Source: Methylomonas aurea
GTDB taxonomy: Bacteria > Pseudomonadota > Gammaproteobacteria > Methylococcales > Methylomonadaceae
Length of the DNA stretch: 64,000 nucleotides
Assembly: GCF_024505045.1 (NCBI RefSeq)
Contig: NZ_JANIBM010000003.1
Span: 62,001 to 126,000, forward strand
Direction of reading: 5' to 3'
The position numbers were made by a program, and so were the translations under genes. A model generated the notes under the pieces. That model did no database searches, was not told the DNA's origin, and saw nothing but the letters and a program-made list of their open reading frames with translations. This document shows positions 38,804 to 48,650 of the stretch, one piece after another. Each line of letters opens with the position of its first letter. Positions within the stretch are counted from its first letter, which is position 1.

Positions 38804-41800
38804 ATGCAGAATCAGGACGCTTCTTGGAACGAACGACTTCTCGCCGCCTTGCAGCAGGCGCTCGACATCGAGCATGCGACGGCACTGTGGCGTAACTTTG
38901 CCTCTGTCTTACCCTTCGATTACCAGGCTCTGATCGCGCCGCAGCAAGCGGTTCGGGATCTGCTGAATCTGGAGCGATTAACCGGGCCAACGGCGCAATC
39001 GGCCGAATTGTTGGAACCCGCCAGCGCTGCCGAAGCCTACCGCCTGAATTTTTACGGCACTCGGCAACGTTATCTGGACGAATTCATTCCGGTGCTGGAG
39101 AACCTGAATTTGCGGGTTTTGGATCAGGTTCAGTTCGTGTTGGGTCTGGAGCGGCAAACGGTTTATCTGAAAAGTTTCAGCGTCGAACCGGCTGCGGCCG
39201 ATTGCGTGGCGCTGGACCTGATCAGACCGCAGTTGCTGGCTACGATCCGGGCGGTGATGGCAGGGTGGGTCGAAAACGACGGCTTGAACCGGCTGGTGGC
39301 CTTGACCGGCATGGACTGGCGCGATTGCGACGTGTTGCGGACTTACCGCAATTATTTTCTGCAGTTGCACAACTGGACCAGCAAAGCCACCATCCAGCAG
39401 GCGCTGGCTGCCAATCCCGCCGCCGCGCGCGGGCTGTTCGATTATTTTGAAGCCCGGTTTCGCCCCGATCCGGAATGGCAGGATTACGCCGTCAGGGACG
39501 AGCAGGTGTTGTTTCCGTTGCGCATGCAACTGTTGCAAACCATGGCTGCGGTGGCGAATATCCAGCACGATCGGATTTTGCGCGGCCTGTTCAATTTGAT
39601 CGACGCCACGGTACGCAGCAATTTCCACCTGCGGCGCGAGGCTGCCGAGCATTTTATTGCGATCAAACTCAACAGCCTGGGCGTGATCGACATGCCGGCG
39701 CCGCGGCCGCAATACGAGATTTACGTTCACGCCGCGGATATGGAAGGCATCCATTTGCGCGGCGGCCGGGTATCGCGCGGCGGCATCCGCTGGTCGGACC
39801 GGATCGACGATTTCCGTACCGAAATCCTGGATCTGATGCAGACTCAAATCAGCAAGAATGCCTTGATCATCCCGACCGGCGCCAAGGGCGGTTTCGTCGT
39901 CAAACCGGGCGGCTCGAACCAGGACTTCAGGCAGGCCGGGCAGCAGGCCTACCGTCGCCTGATCCGCGGCTTGCTGGATTTGACCGACAACCTGCAAGAC
40001 GGCGTCGTGGTCGGGTCGCCGCAACTGGTGGTGCACGACGATCCCGACCCTTATCTGGTGGTGGCGGCCGACAAAGGCACGGCCAAATTTTCCGACATCG
40101 CCAATGCCGTTGCGGCCGAGTATCGGTTCTGGCTGGGCGACGCCTTTGCCAGCGGCGGCTCGCACGGTTACGACCACAAGGCGTTGGGTATCACTGCCCG
40201 CGGCGCCTGGGAATGCGTCAAGCGCCATTTCCGGGAAATGGGCAAGGACATTCAAACCGAGACTTTCAGCGTGGTCGGCATCGGTAGTATGGATGGCGAC
40301 GTGTTCGGCAACGGCATGCTGCTGTCGCCCTGCATTCGCTTGCAAGCCGCGTTCAGCGGCCAGCATATCTTTATCGATCCGAACCCCCCGGCCGGCGCTG
40401 CCGTGTTCAACGAGCGCAAACGCTTGTTCGAATTGCCCGGTTCCAGTTGGCAGGATTACGACCGAAATTTGATCTCGGCCGGCGGCGGGGTCTATAACCG
40501 TAGCGATAAGGACATTCCGGTGTCGCCGGAACTGAAGAACTGGCTCGGCATCCGCTACCGCAGCATAGACGGCGAAGCCTTGATCCAGTACCTGCTGAAG
40601 GCGCCGGTGGAATTGCTGTGGCTGGGCGGGATCGGCACCTACGTTAAAGCCGGTGCGGAACGGCACGCCGATGTCGGCGACCGCGGCAACGACAACGTCC
40701 GCATCGACGCCGGCGAATTGCGGGCGCTGGTGGTCGGCGAGGGCGCCAACCTGGGTTTTACCCAAGCCGCCAGAATCGAGTACGCCTTGCGCGGCGGCCG
40801 GATCAACACCGACGCGGTGGATAATTCCGCCGGGGTCGATACCTCCGACCACGAGGTCAATCTGAAAATATTGCTCGCCGGCCTGCACAAGCAAAGCCTG
40901 GTCGACGATTGCCAAAGCTTGTTCGAAAGCCTGACCGACGCAGTATGTGCCGCGGTATTGCAGGACAACATCGCCCAAAGCCAGTGCCTGTCGCTGGACC
41001 AAATTCGTTGCCAGGCCGATCCGGGCTTGTTCATCCAGGTCGCTGAGCGGCTGGAGGCGGCCGGTTTTCTGGATCGTGGCGTCGAATCGTTTCCGGAGAC
41101 CAAGGATATTCTGAGTCGGCCGGGGCAGATCCTGACGCGCCCGGAATTGGCCGTGTTGATGGCCGCCGCGAAAATGTTTCTGGCGCGGCAATTGGAGAAA
41201 GCGCGCGCCCACCTGGATGCGCCTTGCTACCAGCCGTACCTGGCGGCCTATTTTCCCGCGCCGCTGCGCGAGCGCTTCGGCGCCCATCTGGCCGAGCATC
41301 CGTTGGCGGCCGAGATCAAGGCCACCGTGATCGCCAACCGGATCGTCAACCAGGCCGGCAGCAGCTTTCTGGCGCTCGACGACGGTGAGAACGGCAGCAT
41401 ATTGGCGGTAGTCGACGCCTATCTGGCTTTCGATCAGGCGTTGGCCGGCGAAGCATTGCGGACGCGGATTGCGGCAGCCGGGCCGGAGCTGGCAAACGCT
41501 AGCCGCTACCGCGCTTTGCTCAAGCTGGAGCAGGCTTTATTAGACTTTTGTGTCTGGGCTGCGAGCCGGCGGCCGGCCGTCGAACCTGATAGCGAAACGG
41601 TCGCTGCGTATCGGACATTGCTGGCGGATTACCGGCGCTACCGCCTTGCCGACGATCCGGTCCCGGAGACCAGCGAGTATGCGCAAGCCGGAATGGCGGG
41701 GGCTTTGGCGGCCGAGATGGTTTTTATCGAAAGCCTGCCCGACTTTTTGTGGCTGGCGGCGCTGGTCAGCGAATCGGGACGCGATTTCGCCAGCGTCGAC

Positions 41801-42136
41801 CGCTTGCTGCAATCCGTCGACCAAACCTTGGTTATTCGCCCGCTGGCTCAGCAATTGGCGCAGATTCCGCAACGCGATTTTTGGGTCCGGAGCGTTTGCG
41901 CCGCATTGCAGGCGGATTTGCGCCGTTTCGCCGGCGAATGGGTCAAGCAAATGCTGGCCCACGGTTGCAGTTCCTGCGCCGAATATATCGAACAGAAACA
42001 ATTGCGGGCCGGCTTGAACCGCTACCGCAAAATTCAGGCGGAAAGCCGGAAATTGACGTCGTTGAATTTGTTGAGTTACGTCGCGCTGGTGCGCGCTTTG
42101 GGCGGGGTGTTGCCGGGGCAAGGCAATGCTGGCTGA
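38804..42136 (+). CDS. NAD-dependent glutamate dehydrogenase, short (about 115-kDa) form
   Basis: A 1110-residue enzyme of the large NAD-GDH family. The catalytic region is clear: GIRWSDRIDDFRTEILDL, TGAKGGFVVK (lysine near residue 364), VVAADKGTAKFSDIAN, FASGGSHGYDHK, and the NAD-fold VVGIGSMDGDVFGNG. The usual bacterial enzyme has about 1600 residues, with a long N-terminal ACT-like regulatory part; here that part is missing and the protein begins close to the conserved core, as in the 115-kDa class. It would run glutamate + NAD+ to 2-oxoglutarate + ammonium + NADH. It stands 108 bases after the RsbW-like gene and has no obvious operon partner. Confidence 0.9.
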   Translation: MQNQDASWNERLLAALQQALDIEHATALWRNFASVLPFDYQALIAPQQAVRDLLNLERLTGPTAQSAELLEPASAAEAYRLNFYGTRQRYLDEFIPVLENLNLRVLDQVQFVLGLERQTVYLKSFSVEPAAADCVALDLIRPQLLATIRAVMAGWVENDGLNRLVALTGMDWRDCDVLRTYRNYFLQLHNWTSKATIQQALAANPAAARGLFDYFEARFRPDPEWQDYAVRDEQVLFPLRMQLLQTMAAVANIQHDRILRGLFNLIDATVRSNFHLRREAAEHFIAIKLNSLGVIDMPAPRPQYEIYVHAADMEGIHLRGGRVSRGGIRWSDRIDDFRTEILDLMQTQISKNALIIPTGAKGGFVVKPGGSNQDFRQAGQQAYRRLIRGLLDLTDNLQDGVVVGSPQLVVHDDPDPYLVVAADKGTAKFSDIANAVAAEYRFWLGDAFASGGSHGYDHKALGITARGAWECVKRHFREMGKDIQTETFSVVGIGSMDGDVFGNGMLLSPCIRLQAAFSGQHIFIDPNPPAGAAVFNERKRLFELPGSSWQDYDRNLISAGGGVYNRSDKDIPVSPELKNWLGIRYRSIDGEALIQYLLKAPVELLWLGGIGTYVKAGAERHADVGDRGNDNVRIDAGELRALVVGEGANLGFTQAARIEYALRGGRINTDAVDNSAGVDTSDHEVNLKILLAGLHKQSLVDDCQSLFESLTDAVCAAVLQDNIAQSQCLSLDQIRCQADPGLFIQVAERLEAAGFLDRGVESFPETKDILSRPGQILTRPELAVLMAAAKMFLARQLEKARAHLDAPCYQPYLAAYFPAPLRERFGAHLAEHPLAAEIKATVIANRIVNQAGSSFLALDDGENGSILAVVDAYLAFDQALAGEALRTRIAAAGPELANASRYRALLKLEQALLDFCVWAASRRPAVEPDSETVAAYRTLLADYRRYRLADDPVPETSEYAQAGMAGALAAEMVFIESLPDFLWLAALVSESGRDFASVDRLLQSVDQTLVIRPLAQQLAQIPQRDFWVRSVCAALQADLRRFAGEWVKQMLAHGCSSCAEYIEQKQLRAGLNRYRKIQAESRKLTSLNLLSYVALVRALGGVLPGQGNAG

Positions 42137-42401
42137 AAACGTCCGATGATCGCCGTCGGCTGCCGAGAGTCCGATTTTTTGCGGTTTTTGCATGCTAGGG
42201 TTGGAACGCAGATCGGTTCTTGCTTTTAACCCGGACTGTTTTAAGCAAAACTTGGTTGGGGGCAATGTTTGATGCCGGCCATTTTGCGACATTCAAAGAT
42301 AGCCAGTAAATGGCAGCAGAAAGCTGAAAGCTGCCGCTTAGCGCCGAGACATACAGATGCAACTCTCTAGTTTGCTATCTTAGTTGTAGCTTGGCTGTAA
42401 G

Positions 42402-44177
42402 TTATTTAAAGAGTGCATTTGCTGCCAGTAATTTTTTACCTGTAGCTTCGATAGTCGAGGAGTTTTCTCGAATAAAGACCTTTTCGCCATCGAATGATAT
42501 TTGTTTTTGCGGCGGAATTCTTATTCTAAGAACCGACATTCCTTTGTAATCTACATAATCAGATTGTGACAATACTTGGCTTTTCAACGGCTCTGATAAT
42601 TCGGAGTTTCTTACGAACCCCATTATTTTTTCCAAGCATTGCTCTTGGTTCATAGATAACAACAACATTTCTCTATCTAAACCGACAACATAACGCGCTC
42701 CAACAGCAATTGGCGTTATACCATCTAGTTCGGCTATTCTCTCTGCATCCGTTTTCTTGTCCGCAACGCCGATAAAAATAAATCCATCAGAATCTGGGCC
42801 GACGTTAGCGATACCGCATATCGTTTCAATAATTCTATTGCACAAGTTTTTATCGAACTTCCTATTCGGAGATAGATCCACAAACCCTTGTTTACATTCG
42901 TATCGTGAAGTTTCTATTCTTGATCTGCGAAGAGAGTTTTCCATATCAAGAGCCAAGCCCGCGCCATGCCTAAGTAAAGGAGGGTCTTTTTTAATAAAAT
43001 ATCTTTGGATTAAGCCTGTTGTCTTATCAACATTCTTTATTCGATCTTCGGTAGTGGAATATTTTGCACTAGAAATTAGCGATTTTTGCAAACCCTGAAG
43101 CGCGGCCATTATTTTTGAGCTATCGTCTGGCGTTTTCGCCTCGACAATAACGAGTTTGTGGAAGGCCATAAATATTGCAAAGAAAGAACTCTTGATAGGG
43201 TTTCTTGCACTTGGATTAACCACAGCCCTTAAAGCATTCGGTTCCAGACTGTACGACTCAATGACCTCTTTAAGTACCGAAAGAGTCACCTTTACCTCTT
43301 CCTTAAGACGATCCGGACCATAGTGATAAAACTCTCGGCGTAATCGTTCATATTCAACGTCATTTTCTTCATAGATTTTGTCGAAAAACTCTTTGCTTCT
43401 TGCGATGGGATCTCCGAGAACTATTGAGGCGCAAATATCCACAATCATTTCCTCATCTTCACTATCACGTAACTGCTTTGTCCAAAGCACTCCTTGCTTA
43501 CACCAGAAAATTTCCTCCGCTTTTAAGGCGTAGCCCATATCAGTCCTACTAGTATCAATACTAATTTCAGGCATACCTGCGAGAGGGAGGCGATCCTTAG
43601 AAGAATCACCACGAATCTCAGATGCAAGCTCACGAATTAACATCGAGAAGTCATCGACCATGCCAGCTTGACGTTTTTCTTGTGCACTCAGCTGGCGCCC
43701 ACCTGAATTTATCCGTCCAAATACATCAGTAACCTGATCGTCAGTTTCGATCGGAAAAATAGTTACCGCCAATTGGTAATCTAGAAGATCGGCACAGACT
43801 GAAGGAGGTAGAAATGCGTGCTCCTCACGGTTAACAGGAATAAATATACCTGCCTCAGCTGCTTGTTTGGCCCTTGAGAACTCATTGATGTCGAAATATT
43901 TATCACCTATTGGAAATACGTTATCAATAAATGAGAAGATTGCATTCAATCTCTGCATGCCATCCATGATTTCGTAATAAGTCGATCCAGCTTCAGAAGC
44001 GTCGGCGAAGAGAATCAAGGGTATGGGGTAATCTCTGATCAAGCTATCAATTAGGCTCTGCTTTTCCTCTAAGGTCCAAACAAGCTTCCGTTGATACTTG
44101 CGATTTACGATTAATCGATTATCTCGAAACAGGCGATATGCTTCTTGGACACTCATTCCGCGAGGGGTGATACTCAT
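42402..44177 (-). CDS. DUF262-AlbA_2 (Schlafen-like) fusion protein, probable defence gene
   Basis: A 591-residue protein. The N-terminal part is DUF262 (GmrSD/ParB-like): QRKLVWT and MDGMQRLNAI, a variant (DGMQR) of the DGQQR motif near residue 72, then INSGGRQLSAQEKRQA. The C-terminal part (about 415-520) is AlbA_2: YECKQGF near 427, an NVGPDSDGFIFIGVADK core near 470, then a YVDYKGMSVLRIRIPP strand and FIREN. DUF262 proteins restrict modified DNA or act in phage-defence, and AlbA_2/Schlafen domains bind or cut nucleic acid; a fusion of the two is uncommon. The gene is distinctly AT-rich and uses codons unlike its neighbours, so it is probably acquired. No partner methylase or nuclease gene is next to it. 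Confidence 0.78.
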   Translation of the reverse strand: MSITPRGMSVQEAYRLFRDNRLIVNRKYQRKLVWTLEEKQSLIDSLIRDYPIPLILFADASEAGSTYYEIMDGMQRLNAIFSFIDNVFPIGDKYFDINEFSRAKQAAEAGIFIPVNREEHAFLPPSVCADLLDYQLAVTIFPIETDDQVTDVFGRINSGGRQLSAQEKRQAGMVDDFSMLIRELASEIRGDSSKDRLPLAGMPEISIDTSRTDMGYALKAEEIFWCKQGVLWTKQLRDSEDEEMIVDICASIVLGDPIARSKEFFDKIYEENDVEYERLRREFYHYGPDRLKEEVKVTLSVLKEVIESYSLEPNALRAVVNPSARNPIKSSFFAIFMAFHKLVIVEAKTPDDSSKIMAALQGLQKSLISSAKYSTTEDRIKNVDKTTGLIQRYFIKKDPPLLRHGAGLALDMENSLRRSRIETSRYECKQGFVDLSPNRKFDKNLCNRIIETICGIANVGPDSDGFIFIGVADKKTDAERIAELDGITPIAVGARYVVGLDREMLLLSMNQEQCLEKIMGFVRNSELSEPLKSQVLSQSDYVDYKGMSVLRIRIPPQKQISFDGEKVFIRENSSTIEATGKKLLAANALFK

Positions 44178-44950
44178 TTTTTTATCCTATATATCCGTGA
44201 GTCTAGAGTACAGGTAAAAGTTTGAAGGTAGCGGCACAGGCATACATACCGCTATATCATCGTTTAAAAAGGAATTATGACTGCTAAAGGTTAAGTTTAG
44301 CCATTGAATATCATAGATCGGTGTCCGCACAGGTTGGCTTACACTAGCCGAGAACGCTAGAATCAAGGGGTGATATTTTAGACATTTTGGTTCAGCTCAA
44401 TGTTAGCGCGTAGGCTGGGTAGAGCAACGCGAAACCCAGCAATCGCAGTGAACTATCCAAGTTTCTTTACGTTAAAACGGCTCGTTAGATTCGAAAATTT
44501 AAGCACTTCCAAGCTGGGTTTCATTATCATTCAACCCAGCCTACCTTTACAAACCCAACGTCGGCTTATAATCAATTTACCGCCATTTGAAAAGCCAAAG
44601 CGATTGTCGCTTATGGGTCGTAACAAGACAATCCCCCTTGCCCACCAGTCGGCGAATTTCCTGAGAACCGAAATCCAGCCAAAGTAACGTGGCTCAACAT
44701 AACTCCCAGCGGCTTTCATTCCAACCTTGGCATGCAATGGCCAATTTTTGTTGTACTAACGGACCAAATCCGGCTACTATCCTGCGCATGTTATTTTCTA
44801 ATCCGTTATTTCTCGTCAATAAACGCCGCTGGCTATGGGGCTTGCCTCTCGCCGTGGTGTTTGCGTTTTTCTAAAAACTTTCAAGCAACCGCGGGCTTGC
44901 CGCAGTTGCTTCGTCATTTGCCAAAGGCCCGCATCGATTCAGGAGGCCTA
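44178..44950. other. Intergenic region between the DUF262 gene and eamA, 773 bp
   Basis: No gene with support. The left 230 bases are AT-rich like the DUF262 gene; then comes a pair of GTAG-headed palindromes (44410-44544). The remaining 400 bases hold only short open frames without ribosome sites. The frame continuous with eamA from 44732 lacks a ribosome site until the AGGAGG at 44941. Confidence 0.6.
44410..44544. repeat. Inverted pair of REP elements (BIME-like)
   Basis: GTAG-GCTGGGT (44410-44420) with ACCCAGC at 44434 forms one hairpin; AGCTGGGTT (44512) with AACCCAGC at 44533 followed by CTAC (44541-44544) forms the other. The two are inverted, with GTAG at each outer end, 135 bases overall. 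GTAG-headed palindromes are the typical recognition form for RAYT transposases, and a RAYT lies at 52387. Confidence 0.65.
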
Positions 44951-45862
44951 ATGGCAACAACCGTTTCCACCCATTCATTTCAACACCGCCGTTTGCTCGG
45001 CTTCGGTTTGGCGACTTTGGCCGCGATCGGTTTTTCCGGCAAAGCCATTTTCGTCAAACTGGCTTATGGCGAAGCGGTCGATGCCGTGACTTTGTTAGCG
45101 TTGCGGATGCTGTTTTCGGCGCCGTTTTTCCTGATCGTGGCCTTGCGCCATGCCTGGCGAAAACCGACGCAGGCCTTGAGCCGGCGAGATTACGCGGCGC
45201 TGTTGTTATTGGGCCTGCTGGGTTACTACCTGTCCAGCCTGTTCGACTTCATCGGCCTGCAATATATCTCTGCCGGTCTGGAGCGCTTGATTCTGTTTTT
45301 GTACCCGACCTTGGTCGTGGTGTTGTCGGCGCTGTTGTTGCACAAACCGTTCGGCCGCAAAGAGATCGTCGCCTTGCTGCTCAGTTACGTCGGGATCGGC
45401 GTGGTGTTCAGCGAGCAAGTGACGTTGCAGGCCGAACATTTGTGGTTGGGTGCCGGTTTCGTGTTTGCCAGCACGTTGACTTACGCGGCGTATCTGATCG
45501 GCACCGGCGAGACGGTGGCCAGGATAGGCGCGTCGCGCTTTACCGCCTACGCGATGCTGGTGGCCTGTGCGGCAACGCTGATCCAATTCCTGTTGACCCA
45601 TCCGCCGCAGGCGCTGCTGGTCTCGGCTCGGGTCTATCAATTGAGTTTGTGGATGGCGATTGTGTCGACCGTGTTGCCGGTATTCATGTTGTCGGCGGCG
45701 ATCCGGATCATAGGCTCCAGCCATGCTTCGCTGATCGGCGCGTTGGGGCCGGTGGCGACGCTGTTTTTAGCGAACGTGTTTCTCGGCGAACAACTGAGCA
45801 CCTTGCAAATGGCCGGTGCGGCGCTGGTGTTGGCCGGGGTGTTGAGCCTGTCGCGAAAATGA
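44951..45862 (+). CDS. EamA/DMT-superfamily transporter
   Basis: About 303 residues from the ATG at 44951 with AGGAGG at 44941. Ten hydrophobic helices in two EamA halves are visible: first half LATLAAIGFSGKAIFVKLAY to SYVGIGVVFS, second half from LGAGFVFASTLTYAAYLIG to LQMAGAALVLAGVLS. The family exports amino acids, nucleotide sugars or metabolites; nothing here fixes the substrate. The GC content returns to that of the main chromosome. It converges on recN, 15 bases away. Confidence 0.9.
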   Translation: MATTVSTHSFQHRRLLGFGLATLAAIGFSGKAIFVKLAYGEAVDAVTLLALRMLFSAPFFLIVALRHAWRKPTQALSRRDYAALLLLGLLGYYLSSLFDFIGLQYISAGLERLILFLYPTLVVVLSALLLHKPFGRKEIVALLLSYVGIGVVFSEQVTLQAEHLWLGAGFVFASTLTYAAYLIGTGETVARIGASRFTAYAMLVACAATLIQFLLTHPPQALLVSARVYQLSLWMAIVSTVLPVFMLSAAIRIIGSSHASLIGALGPVATLFLANVFLGEQLSTLQMAGAALVLAGVLSLSRK

Positions 45863-45877
45863 ACCGCGGCGCAGGCC

Positions 45878-47566
45878 TTAGTGCCGGTCGTCGGCCGATC
45901 CGCCCGAGGCCAGCATTTCCCTGGCATGGGCCAGCGTGTTTTCGGTGATGGTGACGCCGCCCAGCATCCGCGCCACTTCGTGCACCCGTTCCTCATCGCT
46001 GAGTCGGCGGACGCTGGACGAGGTGACGGCGGCCTTCTGGTTTTTGGCGACGAACAGGTGCTGGTGAGCTTGGGCGGCGACCTGCGGCAGGTGAGTCACG
46101 CACAACACCTGGCGATTGCGGCTGAGCCGGCGCAATTTCTGGCCGACGATTTCGGCGATGCCGCCGCCGATACCGGAATCGACCTCGTCGAATATCATGG
46201 TCGGCGTGGTTTTGTCGGTGCTGGTTGTAACTTGAATCGCCAGACTGATGCGCGACAATTCGCCGCCGGAGGCTACTTTAGCCAAAGGTTTGGCCGGCAG
46301 GCCGGGATTGGTGCTGACCAGGAATTCGATCTGGTCCAGGCCGTTGCGCTGCGGTTCGGCCGGTTCCGGCGTCTGCAGTTTGACGATGAATTCGCCGTGC
46401 GGCATGCCCAGTTCCTTGATCGCATCGGAAATCCGTTGCTGCAGCTCGGCGCCAGCCTGGCGCCTGCTGTCGCTGAGGTCGGCGGCCAGTTTGCGGTACT
46501 GGTTCAGCAAGCGTTGGCAATCGGCGTGCAGCGCTTCGATGCGTTCGCTGCTGTGGCTGAGATTGTGCAATTCTTCGCTCAAGCCCGTGGCCAGGGCCGG
46601 CAGTTCTTCCGGCTGCACTTTGTGTTTGCGGCTGAGCGACTGGATCACGCCAATTTGGGTTTCCAGCCAAGCCAGCTGTTGCGGATCGGCCTCCTGGTTT
46701 TCCAGGAAACGGCGCAATTGCTGGGTGGCTTCGCCGATCTGGATTTCGGCGTCGCCGAGCAGTTCCGCCACGCCGTTCAGCTCGGCCGCGTATTGGCCCA
46801 GCTCTTGTAGCGCGTGGATCACGTGGCCCAGCATGTCGGCAACCGACTGCTGGTCGTTGTCGTACAAAATCTCGAGTTGCTGTTGGCCGACGCCGAGAAT
46901 TTTGCCGAGGTTAGCCAGCTTGTGGTGTTCGTCGGCCAGGGCCTGGTAATCGAAATTTTCCAGGTCCAGTTGCTGCAATTCCTCCAGTTGGTAGCGCAGC
47001 AATTCCTCGCGCTCGGCCTGGTCGCTACCGGCCTTCAACAGTTGCTGCAATTCCTTGTGCGCCTGGCGCCAGTTTTGGTAGCAAGCGTTGAGTTGTTCCA
47101 ATAAGGCCTGGTTGTTGGCGAAACCGTCCAGCAGCCGGCGTTGCTCTTCGCCGTCCAGCAAGGTCAAATGGGCGTGTTGGCCGTGGATTTCGACCAATTG
47201 CCGGCTCAGGGTCTGCAGGGTCTGCAGATTGACCGGCCGGTTGTTTATGTAAGCTTTGGAGCGGCCGTCCTCGCTGACCGTGCGCCGGATCAGGCACTGG
47301 CTGTCGTCGTCCAGTTCGTGGTCGGCCAGCCATTGTTTGACCAGTGGCGCTTTGCTCAAATCGAATTCGATATTGATCTCGGCCCGCTTGCTGCCGGGAC
47401 GGACGTAACCGGAATCGGCGCGGTCGCCGAGCGCCAGGCCCAACGCGGTCAACAGGATGGATTTGCCGGCGCCGGTTTCGCCGGTCAATACCGACATGCC
47501 CGGGTCGAGGTCCAGATCCAGGGCGTCGACCACGGCCAGATCGAGAATGTTCAGGTTTAGCAGCAT
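45878..47566 (-). CDS. recN: DNA repair protein RecN
   Basis: A 562-residue SMC-like ATPase. Walker A is GETGAGKS near residue 29; a long coiled region (about 160-370, Leu/Gln/Glu-rich) separates it from the C-terminal ATPase half with LVSTNPG, the ABC signature ASGGELSRISLAIQ and Walker B TMIFDEVDSGIGGG, then CVTHLPQVAAQAHQH. Length close to the E. coli protein (553). RecN acts in double-strand break repair and brings sister chromatids together. It lies four bases after nadK, the same neighbour as in many gammaproteobacteria. No LexA box is visible in the gap; regulation must come from upstream of nadK. Confidence 0.95.
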   Translation of the reverse strand: MLLNLNILDLAVVDALDLDLDPGMSVLTGETGAGKSILLTALGLALGDRADSGYVRPGSKRAEINIEFDLSKAPLVKQWLADHELDDDSQCLIRRTVSEDGRSKAYINNRPVNLQTLQTLSRQLVEIHGQHAHLTLLDGEEQRRLLDGFANNQALLEQLNACYQNWRQAHKELQQLLKAGSDQAEREELLRYQLEELQQLDLENFDYQALADEHHKLANLGKILGVGQQQLEILYDNDQQSVADMLGHVIHALQELGQYAAELNGVAELLGDAEIQIGEATQQLRRFLENQEADPQQLAWLETQIGVIQSLSRKHKVQPEELPALATGLSEELHNLSHSSERIEALHADCQRLLNQYRKLAADLSDSRRQAGAELQQRISDAIKELGMPHGEFIVKLQTPEPAEPQRNGLDQIEFLVSTNPGLPAKPLAKVASGGELSRISLAIQVTTSTDKTTPTMIFDEVDSGIGGGIAEIVGQKLRRLSRNRQVLCVTHLPQVAAQAHQHLFVAKNQKAAVTSSSVRRLSDEERVHEVARMLGGVTITENTLAHAREMLASGGSADDRH

Positions 47567-47570
47567 GGGT

Positions 47571-48452
47571 TCAGGCGGGGTAGCCGCTCCAGTTCAGTTT
47601 GCTTCTCAGGATGTGGAAAAAGTCGTGGTCTGCCGGGTGCAGAATTTTAATCGGTTTCTCGGCCTTCTTGATCACGATCTTGTCGTTGATGCGGACGTCC
47701 GGAATTTCCAGATGGTCGCAGGTCACCAACGCATTGATTTGTTTGGCGCGGCTGAAGCGGACTTCGATGGTGACGTTGTCGTCGATCACCAGCGGCCGGT
47801 TGGACAAGGTATGCGGATTCAGCGGCACCAAGACCAGGGCGTGCAACGCAGGATGCAGGATGGGGCCGCCGGCCGATAGCGAATAGGCGGTGGAGCCGGT
47901 CGGCGTGGCGACGATCAAGCCGTCCGAGCGTTGCGTGTTCAGATAGATGCCGTCTATGCTGGTGACGATCTCGATCATGCTCGGCGTGACCCAACGGTGC
48001 ACCACGACCTCGTTGACCGCAGTTTGCTGGTGGATCAGCGTGCCGTCGCGGATGATGGCCGCATTCAATAAGTGGCGCTGTTCGGTGATGTAATTACCGG
48101 CCAGAATCTGCTCCAGGCTGCCGGACAGTTGTTCCGGCGAGATATCCGCCAAAAAACCGAGCCGGCCCAGATTCACGCCCAGCAACGGCACGTCGAAATC
48201 GGCCACCGCGCGCGCCGCGGCCAGGAAAGTACCGTCGCCGCCTAATGCAATCATCAGATCGCAATGCTCCGGCAGACGTTCGATGTAGACGCCGGTGACC
48301 TCGGCGTTCTCGATCAGATCGGCGCTTTGGCTTTCCACCGCCACTTGAAAACCCCGGCGCAGCAGATAGCGGTAAAGTTGGTTCAGCGTCGGCGCGATAC
48401 CGGGGTCGCCGAACTTGCCGACGAGGCCGATGCGCTGGAATGGACTTGGCAT
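47571..48452 (-). CDS. nadK: NAD kinase
   Basis: A 293-residue kinase. Landmarks: the ATP/NAD loop GGDGTFLAAAR, NEVVVHR, and the Gly-rich SDGLIVATPTGSTAYSLSAGGPI. It phosphorylates NAD to NADP. The start at 48452 follows the conserved MPSPFQRIGLVGK N-terminus and has a normal length. It is the first of a two-gene operon with recN, four bases apart. Confidence 0.96.
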   Translation of the reverse strand: MPSPFQRIGLVGKFGDPGIAPTLNQLYRYLLRRGFQVAVESQSADLIENAEVTGVYIERLPEHCDLMIALGGDGTFLAAARAVADFDVPLLGVNLGRLGFLADISPEQLSGSLEQILAGNYITEQRHLLNAAIIRDGTLIHQQTAVNEVVVHRWVTPSMIEIVTSIDGIYLNTQRSDGLIVATPTGSTAYSLSAGGPILHPALHALVLVPLNPHTLSNRPLVIDDNVTIEVRFSRAKQINALVTCDHLEIPDVRINDKIVIKKAEKPIKILHPADHDFFHILRSKLNWSGYPA

Positions 48453-48650
48453 GGATTAGGCTGTATTGGATGTGTTGTTTGGATTATACAAACAGGCAGG
48501 CGGAAAGTCTTCGCGCAAAGTATGCCTGCTCAGCGCGGCCGCTGAAGGCCTAGGTATTTAGACCTATAGACAAACCAACGTATGCAGCTAGAATCCAAAA
48601 AATTTCCGGCGCACCGCGTTACCGAAAATTAACAATTTTGATCCGATTCC

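Noticed and set aside
38978-41299. 773-residue open frame antisense to the glutamate dehydrogenase
   Set aside because: Same reason: a shadow of a long GC-rich gene, with no recognisable motif and no ribosome site.
44732-44950. N-terminal extension of the EamA transporter
   Set aside because: The added 73 residues are not hydrophobic helices, and the only good ribosome site (AGGAGG) is just before the ATG at 44951.
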